The position numbers were made by a program, and so were the translations under genes. A DNA stretch of 64,000 nt, taken from NCBI GenBank assembly GCA_949130495.1, contig OX422210.1:631040585-631104584 (forward strand). The letters are read 5' to 3'. The notes under the pieces were generated by a model that was not told where the DNA came from, did not search any database, and worked only from the letters and a program-made list of their open reading frames with translations. How positions within the stretch are numbered: position 1 is the first letter of the stretch; each line of letters starts with the position of its first letter. Below are positions 56,485-64,000 of the stretch, piece by piece. Source of the DNA: Sambucus nigra (Eukaryota; Streptophyta; Magnoliopsida; Dipsacales; Adoxaceae).

Positions 56485-58473
56485 CTAAGCTAGAAAGACG
56501 TTCTTCTTTACCTTCATCTTCCTCTTTACCGTCAACAAATCTTTAATGACTTTGCCATAAGCTGGAATTTTCTTGATGGCATCGAGGAAAGGCAAATTCA
56601 GCTTTACCTGCTTAAGAACTTCTAGCACGTCTTCACGTGGGTTTCCTTTTTGGGCGAGAATCAACCTTTGAGGAAACGGTGCCGCGGAGGGTGGTTTCAC
56701 TACCACCTCTGGCTCACTAGCGTCTTCCTTGTCACTCTCATTCAAGGGGAAATCTTCGGCCTCTTTCGTGCCGGGCGAAATCTCCTTATCTTTCGTTGTG
56801 TCGTGTGGAGGAGGTGATAAATCAACGACTCTCCCACTACGAAGAGTGGTCATAGCTTGACATTGCTCCTGATGTTCAGTAGAGGTGGAGCAAACACTAG
56901 TTTGACCTTGGGGAGGTCTTTGGCCTTGGGCAGGAAACTTGCCCTTCTCTTGAACACTCAATGAGGATTGTGTTTTTGACAGATTTGCATTTATGTCACC
57001 AATCAGACAATCATATTTGGCATTCGTTGCGGTCTGGCTTGCGATGAATTGATTCATGGTATCCTCGAGAGTTCTCCGCTGTGGAGGGATATAATTTCCT
57101 TGAGGTGGTGGTGCTTGCACATGTCCTTTCATGTGTGGAGCTTGTTGGAAGTGTTGTGGTGGAGGAGGGGCAACATGCGAAGGAGGGTTCATTGCGGCAT
57201 GCTGTTGCCCATAACTAAAACCGGGATAGTTTTTCCACGAAGGGTTGTATGAATTCCCGTGCGGGGCACCGAAATTACCCTTAAAGCCTCCTATACCACT
57301 AACTTTCTCCTGAAGCATTACTTTGCAGGCGGGTATCGTTGGACATTCCTCAGTTGAATGGCCCGCCTCATAAATAGCACACACCTTCTCAACGGGGCTC
57401 GGTATGGATCCAGTTAGTCCTCTCCCATATATCCCTCGTAGGTCTCGCATCTTTTTCTCAAGTATATCAATCCGACTGTCCGCTATAGAATTCTTTTCTA
57501 CATGATATAGGTCGGACGCTGACGGAGTGGTGGTCGCTTGGCGATTTTGATTCTGAGCATTAGGGTCGGAGGTATCCCAGGATTGGGTAGTCTCGGCGAC
57601 ATACCTCAAATGAAGCTCTGCATCTTGGGCGTCTAAGTCGACAAAGGGACCACTTCCCATGGTTTCAACAAGTTGTTTGGAATTGAGATTCAGCCCATTA
57701 TAGAGAAAGGAGATGATTTGCGTTGCATCAAATCCGTGATGGGGGCATGAAGTAACTAACTCATTGAAACGCTCATGACATCGATGAAATGACTCATTTT
57801 CAGGTTGTCTAAACGCTTGAATTTGAGCCTTTATGGAGATTGTTCGATGTCGTGGGAAGAATTTCTTGAGAAATCTCGACTGTAACTCATTCCAAGATGG
57901 AATCGAGCTCGGAGGTAAAGACCATAGCCAGGTCTTAGCATTATCTTTGAGCGAGAAAGGGAAGAGTTTGAGGTGGATCACCTCTTGGGTGCAAGTTTGA
58001 TCATTGAGCGTATCACACACATCCTCAAATTCCTGAATATGGAGGTATGGCTTTTCAGAATCCATACCGTGGTAATGTGGTAGCATCTGGATCATTCCAT
58101 TTTTAAAATGGAATTTCCCGACATTATACGGGAGTATAATGCATCCCGGAGTGACAGTGCGCTCGGGATATAAGAATTCTCTCAACAGGCGGTACGGGGG
58201 CTCTTCCTCATCGGTGGGTGCATTACTGTGTTATGACATCTCTATCTTGCTTAACGACTCGGTGCTCTCACTGGGTGTGCTCGAAGTGTGCTCGGACGTG
58301 TGTCCTATGAAGGAAAACGGATTGTTATTAGAGATTGAGTGTGACGATGTGGGAGGCGGGATCTAGAACTGTGGGGCGTTTGTAGTGTGGGGACTATCTG
58401 GGTTATACTCAACTATTGGATTTCCGTGAATGTTGGTTGGAGTATTATGGGGAGTGGGAGTAGAATTTTGCAT
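56485..58473 (-). pseudogene. Gag of element D
   Basis: The frame opens at an ATG complementary to 58471-58473 but has two early stops. From 58185 it is open for 566 residues to 56485. The core has MLPHYHGMDSEKPYLHIQEF, AKTWLWSLPPSSIPSWNELQ and FLKKFFPRHRT (Retrotrans_gag type). A knuckle-like CAIYEAGHSTEEC is at about residue 270, followed by a Pro/Gln-rich region and a basic end. The Athila assignment agrees with pol and the primer site. Confidence 0.87.
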
Positions 58474-58605
58474 TAAAAGCTTGTGAGAGATGGTGGTGAA
58501 TCTTTTTGTGCTTTTTTTTTTAAATTTGTTTATATGTTTTTGGATTTTTGGAGATTTTTGGTCAAAGCTTTGGATTGACTCAATCTAATCCTAAGTCTAC
58601 CTAGT

Positions 58606-58623
58606 TCCCCGGCAACGGCGCCA
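58606..58623 (-). other. Element D primer-binding site (tRNA-Asp)
   Basis: The complement reads TGGCGCCGTTGCCGGGGA, 18 of 18 with the 3' end of plant tRNA-Asp(GTC) as I know it, the classical Athila primer. It lies 6 nt inside the 5' LTR. Confidence 0.92.
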
Positions 58624-59573
58624 AAAACTTGACGCGAATGAAAATGTGTCTCAGAAGTGAGTATAATCTAGGCTCAAGTGCAAGCCTGTCGCTCAAGTAA
58701 TAATACCAGTAAGTCGGGTATCGATCCTCAGGGAAAAAGGACAACAGAGTTGTGACGACGAGAAAAGACGGAGAAACCCTAACTTTGACTCTAAAAAGAA
58801 AAGGAAAAATGGATTTGGTTTTGAGATTGATTACAGCTAAATACGATAACGAAATTATGAAGAAATGCAACTATATTAATCTACCTAAATTAAGAATGAC
58901 AGATGATTTGAAACTTTTCGTTTAAATGATGAGAAAAATAGGACGGGAATACAATCCCCCAACCCTAGTGTAGTGCAGTTATAATATTAATCTTAAATTT
59001 ATCTGATTGGTTTGACCCGGAATTTAGTACTCCCAAGCATTATGTATACGAGGTTCAAGCCCGCGTCATACCTAATATGAGGATGAGTAAATCAGTACCG
59101 CGATAGTGACACTCAAATTGCACTTTAAATCATCACAAGTACGCAGAGGCAAACGAGATATAAAGATCTACAATTATTGTGTAACTACACAATACGATCA
59201 TAACCAATCACTAAATTCATCGGATTAATTTTATATACACACTAACACATCAGGATGGATTCATGTACCCCGGCCTTAGAAAATCTAGCCTATCATGATT
59301 AAAGTGATGGAAACAAAGATTACTGTGCAGGTGTTCATGATTACTCTAAGGAAAATTGGAAATTAATGTAGAAAGGAATTGGAAATAAGAAATACTTACT
59401 AAAATTACCCAAGCAATAACTGCAATAATGAATGAAACTGGTACTCACAAAAATCACTAAATAAAACCTTCAATCCTTGAATTAAAACTGAAATTGTTAA
59501 CTGAACTATGGTTTCTGGAAAAGGAGAGGAAAAACCTACTAATTCTCCGTGCTAATAACAATAATAAATCTGG

Positions 59574-59581
59574 TTTTTATA
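59574..59581 (-). promoter_or_regulatory. TATA box of element D 5' LTR
   Basis: The minus strand reads TATAAAAA, about 80-265 nt downstream of the palindrome array. The cap site is expected near 59545. Confidence 0.7.
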
Positions 59582-59659
59582 CCCTACAACAATTTTTGGA
59601 GTTCAGTTGCACTAGGAGTCTTTTTAGGAAGAGATAAGATTTTCAAATCTCGAAGTCCC

Positions 59660-59844
59660 GGACCGGTCCGGGCCTTAGGCGGACCGGTCTGCCCCCAAGG
59701 TGGATCGGTTCTTTTTATTTTGGGGCGGACCGGTCCGGGGTCGGACCGGTTCTTTTTATTTTGGCCTTCTTCGGTTTGCATGCGATCCGGGGTCTTCTGG
59801 AGTTTGGCAAAGCGGATCGGTTCGGGGTAAGGGCGGACCGGTCC
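59660..59844. repeat. GGACCGGTCC palindrome array in element D 5' LTR
   Basis: Seven copies or variants, partner of 48772-48956. Some copies differ between the two LTRs by single C-to-T or G-to-A changes, as expected of methylated CpG sites. Confidence 0.92.
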
Positions 59845-60631
59845 GGCTATTTGACTTTTTGGCTCAACTTTGACTGCTCATAACTTTTGTTCCGAGACTC
59901 CGATTGAGGTGCCGTTTCTTCCTATGTGCTCGTGAATGAGATGTCTTCAACTTCTCTTTAGGTACCTCATCCGAATTCCGTGTGGAAATTATGCTTTTGC
60001 CCTTGAGACTTTTCCTTCTTTCTTTCTTGATTCTTTCGGTTTCCTTCTTTCATTTCTTGACATCAAATACCTGTAAAATCACTACAAAATACCAGAAACT
60101 CGGTGTACTCATTAGGATCAGTCAGTAGCAAGATTATGAGATAAAGTCAACTCTATTACGTTGTTCGAGGTGCTAAAAGTAACTAAATCAAGGGATAAAT
60201 TAGGAAGAATTTATGCCTAATCATCAAAGTTCATACACTATGGTTATTCCGGGTAATATATAATATATTTCGTTGATACGTCTCACATCGTAAATTTCTA
60301 GTACTTAATTTAACCAAAGAGGTTACTAAGTCTCCTAACTTTCCCACATACTAATTCAGTACCCTTAACTCTTCATTTATGTCCCAAATCCTAACTTATC
60401 ACTCCTAATAATTTACATCATGTCATTGCATTGCAAAATAGGAAATTACTCGTCGGACCCTCGTAAATTCAATTATTATATTCCTAATGAATTCTAATAT
60501 GTTTTGTCTTTAATTATGTCCCTACTGGTATCCCTTTAGTCCTAATGTCTTTACATAATCCCCTCGTTCAACTTTCAAATGGTCGGAATCGGTAAAATTC
60601 GAAAAGGAGAAAAATTTACTAATTCCGGGAA

Positions 60632-60670
60632 GGTCGATCGATCGGCCTATGAATGTCGATCGATCGATCA
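60632..60670. repeat. Paired TCGATCGATCG palindromes in solo LTR E
   Basis: GGTCGATCGATCGG at 60632-60645 and GTCGATCGATCGATCA at 60655-60670 are separated by nine bases, about 1.1 kb from the U3 end of the LTR. Confidence 0.9.
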
Positions 60671-61756
60671 AGCAGGTGCAAGCTACGGGTTTGCTTCATT
60701 TTTAGTCCCATTTTTGTCTCAAATCTTCATTTCAAGGTGTTAAATTCTAAAGAAAACATATAGGATCATTATACAACCTAACTACATGATTCTAAAGGTT
60801 CCACAACTGTCAATTCATCATCAATTAGTCTTTTCTTGAATTAATCATCAAAATTTCATAAAAAGTCTTATCTTTCAATTTTCTTCAATAATCATCATAA
60901 TCTCTTCATAAATCTGATATTAATAACACATGGTTTATGATATACTAAGTAAGGTTCTTCCAGAATCAAGATTACATAAACATCCTACCAATACTTTAAG
61001 GTTCCATCTCCAAATTTCATGAGTTTTCAGATTTTCAAGGATATCATCAAATCCTATTCTAACATGGGTAATTTATTTATTGAATCTTAATGGATTAAAT
61101 CACTTGCCTTTGTAGAGAAGTTCTAAACCTATGATGATGATATAGGTTGGTTTTCCTTCTCTTTTTGGTCACAATTCCGGCGATAGCGGCGGCGAGTGGT
61201 GGTTGTGGCTTTGGAAACCCTTAGAACTTCTCCTCTCTTCTCTCTTTGATCAAGACTTGGTGTGACAAGTAATGATACCCAAAGGGCCCTAATATAGGCT
61301 GATTGCAATACCCAATTTTCGTGGGTTACTATTCCCCAAAAATGGAAAGTATCAAAATACCCTCACGGGTTGCCAGTGTGGCCTAAAAATGCTCCGGGAC
61401 CCAAACTAAACCCCCAACTAGTGTTTTCTGACTATCTCGACCCTTCCGGACACACTGGCGCACTCAAAATAATCATATGGATGATAAAATTATATTTTAC
61501 TTTTAGATCCAATTAAATTGATTTCTGACGCGTATGCGCGCGTCCCAACTAAATTTCCCGAATTGTCGTATTTATGACTTGCAACAATTTTAATCATTCC
61601 AATAATCATGTATTATCATATTTACCCAATGATATTCATCCTTATCATCATAATAAAATACCAAACCATATATCTCTAGTATTTATATCCAGATTAATTT
61701 CTATTTAATTTAATTAATCCCATTAGATAAAATCTATAAAATTATGGGGTATTACA

Positions 61757-64000
61757 AATATCTCATCGCTCGATGCATTATATCTCCACAAAATTAATGT
61801 CTAATGTATTAGACCAAACGTCTCTCAACTCTCGAGACTTACTAAGCTTCGTGCGTGGGATCTCTTGCAAGCTAAATCCAAATAAGGAACCCTACTGAAA
61901 CACTATTACCTACTCCAGTCGATTATCGAGATTCATTGGCCCAAGACCACACATAAATCAATGTACTAACCACACAAATCTCAACTTGTGACAATTCTAA
62001 CAAAAGGCTCACCTATTCCAAGAGTGATACCAAACCCTTAAGTTAATCGATCCACAATTTAAATCTGTCTCCTCAAACATCTGATAGGGCGCCCTCTGCC
62101 CAACTTTAAAACCAATAGAGTGCTTAACCACTCCTAAAGTATTTCGAACTCGAAAACTACCTCCAATAGACATACCATACTGTAAGTCAAAATCACTATC
62201 ATCATCACATTCACTATGAAAATCCACAATAGGGCATTTCCATCGCCCAATAATAACTAACATAAGACATAAGGAGTTTATGAATACATCAACTATCTAT
62301 CCCTTTCCTAACTCACAAATAAGTAATAACAAAGTAGGAATGCTCACATGTCCACTACTATTCCAAAATCTAGGAAATATTATACAAAATCTCTCATACG
62401 TAACAATTAGATAGTCACTTCTATATTGGATGAAGTTTCCCACTACCAAAACCATATCTTAGTGAACACTAACCAATAATCCATGGGATTACGTAAACAA
62501 TCACTCCTCATAAAAAAAGATAACTCTTGACAAAACTACTTTGACCAAACAGGTTACATCACTATACAACATATAGATATTGCTGAAGCGGAAGTCCAAA
62601 GGTCTATTGAAAATGCGAATAGATCGAACTACAAAAAAATTACACATACATGAAATCATACAAGGTAGATTTAGGATTTACCTGCGAGATCTCCTTGATT
62701 CAATATCATCTTATTACAAACAGAATATGATGACAGTTGATCTAGAATGCAAGCTCAAATGTACCTCACGATCTTTTATTGTATTCCTGATATGAATAGT
62801 CATGAGTAGAGTGTGGGCTCTTTCTTCATGACCACCTTTGTGTCTATATTTTCCTCTTTGCTACCTCTCTTCCCCACAAATCCGTATTAGGGTTTATTGA
62901 GTAGCAAAGAATGACGGATGGGATGAGGAAAAACGATCATTAGGTTCATATATATAGGCTACAATAGGGACCTTAAGGAGAGATAAGGATGTGGCTCCTA
63001 ATGGGCCTGAGCAAACCTAATCCTTCCCTATTTCTAATCACAATCCCTCAATTCTAATCAATAACACTAAATAATTATAATTGCAACTCCATTCCTTAAC
63101 TCAAAATTATATTTCAAGCTCCTTATTATTAATTACTTCATTCTCTCCACGTTAAGGTTACATATACCCGTTAATAAAATAAATTAATGATAATTTATTT
63201 GATTAACTTCTTCAAATCCTTGAGCGGTCCAACTTAACTTATGTGTAGTGTCGGATTAATATTATCCACATGCAGGGTTTGACATATACAAAACTTATAA
63301 GCATCTCAAGGGGGTATCACCAGTCTCAATACCGAGACGTGGATTCCATCCATAAAAGACTTTCACCACACATTAATCACCACTCCCTAATTTATCAAGA
63401 TTATTGATCCAATAATGAATCTCACCCAATAAGTCAAAGTAATAAATAACTAGTGCATGTGTATGTCAATCATTTCCGGATTAAGAGCCTTACGTAAACC
63501 TAATAATCACGAGGTTTACATTGTCTTACAAAATCGATATTAAAACAATGACCTCAAATTGGTCCCGTTTAATAAACACAAAGTGTACTAGCACAATAAG
63601 TTGAAGCTATATCATTTCCCGTAATTAAGATAGACCTATTAAAATATTGTACTACAGTCCTACTGATGGTGTGTCTAGATCCATCTAAGCCTGGGAACGA
63701 TAAAACTTATATTCCTTAAGAACTGGTGATCTGTTCATCTATGTGTAAGTCGTACTCTACTATTCAGAACACCTACTGAGCAGAATAAAAGACATCGGCA
63801 ATATATAAAATACTCCAAACATTATGTCCATACATGATTCTCTTTAAAATAGGAATAAATGAATTTTTATAACAATATAACCATAACTAAAACTATTACA
63901 TGAAGTATGGCTTTAGTCTACTTCTCTAATATTCTACGACTTAAACTCAAATCCATTCTTCAATGCATCTCATTCTCATCCCCTCTATATGACTATCAAA
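61757..64000. other. Unassigned AT-rich sequence right of element E
   Basis: Apart from AATAT (61757-61761), nothing is firm. One 84-codon minus-strand frame (62263-62009) has no recognised motif. The stretch 63240-63960 has the texture of a copia-type LTR/leader, but no second copy, primer site or boundary lies inside the window. A TATATATA string occurs at 62949-62957. Confidence 0.35.

Larger units (their letters stand above)
47743..60223 (-). mobile_element. Element D: Athila-type Ty3/gypsy retrotransposon with env-position ORF
   Basis: LTRs are 47743-49335 (1593 bp) and 58630-60223 (1594 bp), about 50 differences by eye (near 3%). The exact target duplication TCAAA is at 47738-47742 and 60224-60228. 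An 18-nt tRNA-Asp primer site lies at 58606-58623. Order on the minus strand: 5' LTR, gag (58473-56485), pol (about 56475-52841), a promoter-like block (52300-52603), env-position ORF (52207-51039), long 3' noncoding region with a duplicated polypurine tract, 3' LTR. Total length is 12.5 kb. Several stop codons make it defective. It is inserted in solo LTR E. Confidence 0.93.
58630..60223 (-). repeat. Element D 5' LTR
   Basis: It is the partner of 47743-49335. In element orientation U3 begins at 60223, holds the GGACCGGTCC array at 59844-59660, and then a TATAAAAA box at 59581-59574; the leader and U5 follow to 58630. Confidence 0.93.
46360..61756 (-). mobile_element. Element E: solo LTR of a Tekay/Del-like gypsy family, split by element D
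   Basis: It starts TGTGGCAGCC at 46360 and ends TGGGGTATTACA at 61756, flanked by AATAT on both sides (46355-46359 and 61757-61761). Without D and one TCAAA copy it is about 2911 bp (46360-47742 plus 60229-61756). No internal region or second LTR is attached, so it is a solo LTR, the usual product of LTR-LTR recombination. It carries a paired TCGATCGATCG palindrome at 60632-60670. The terminus is related to that of F, but the body is a different family. Confidence 0.75.

Noticed and set aside
58606..58623. tRNA-like sequence
   Set aside because: Only 18 nt matching a tRNA-Asp 3' end, next to an LTR: a primer-binding site, not a tRNA gene.
62009..62263. 84-codon ORF as a gene
   Set aside because: No motif, no neighbours, AT-rich context; length is within chance expectation.
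1..64000. Host protein-coding gene
   Set aside because: Every long ORF maps to a retroelement domain or is a shadow of one; no other conserved protein was recognised.

Overview
This window is repeat-dense plant (angiosperm) DNA made almost entirely of nested LTR retrotransposons. I found no host gene, rRNA, tRNA or CRISPR array. The plant assignment rests on Ty3/gypsy elements of Tat/Ogre and Athila type, copia remnants with an initiator-Met primer site, and captured or antisense plant-transposon domains (gypsy-type transposon domain like Pfam Transposase_28, plant mobile domain, putative plant transposon protein domain). I name the elements A to F and Z for reference only; these are not published names.

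Left half (1-43364). Z is an old, shrunken copia-type element on the minus strand (LTRs of about 1.19 kb, about 2.2 kb internal, only a gag zinc-knuckle remnant). Its right LTR was hit twice. Element A (4568-15320, minus) is a degenerate Tat-type gypsy element with LTRs of about 420 bp. Element B (16080-43042, minus) is a larger Ogre/Tat-like element with LTRs of about 1.34 kb and target duplication GCTTC. B's own right LTR was later hit by element C (30637-42693, plus), a very young Tat-type element: two 587-bp LTRs that read as identical, target duplication ATCGT, and an almost complete gag-pol frame broken by two stop codons. The order of events is therefore Z, then A and B, then C.

A, B and C each carry genes on the strand opposite to gag-pol, downstream of integrase. 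A and C share a two-gene antisense module: a gypsy-type-transposon-domain protein with introns, then a coiled-coil protein. B instead carries a multi-exon gene with a plant mobile domain.

Right half (43365-64000). An LTR of a Tekay/Del-like family (F, ending at 45951) is followed by about 0.4 kb of remnant and then a solo LTR, E (46360-61756, target duplication AATAT). E was split by element D (47743-60223, minus, target duplication TCAAA), an Athila-type element with a perfect 18-nt tRNA-Asp primer site, gag, pol and an env-position ORF. D has a second copy of its palindromic promoter-type repeat plus a TATA box just upstream of that ORF, which looks like a private internal promoter. The last 2.2 kb is unassigned AT-rich, probably repeat-derived sequence.

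All boundaries come from reading direct repeats, TG/CA ends, primer sites and target duplications by eye; divergence figures are approximate counts.
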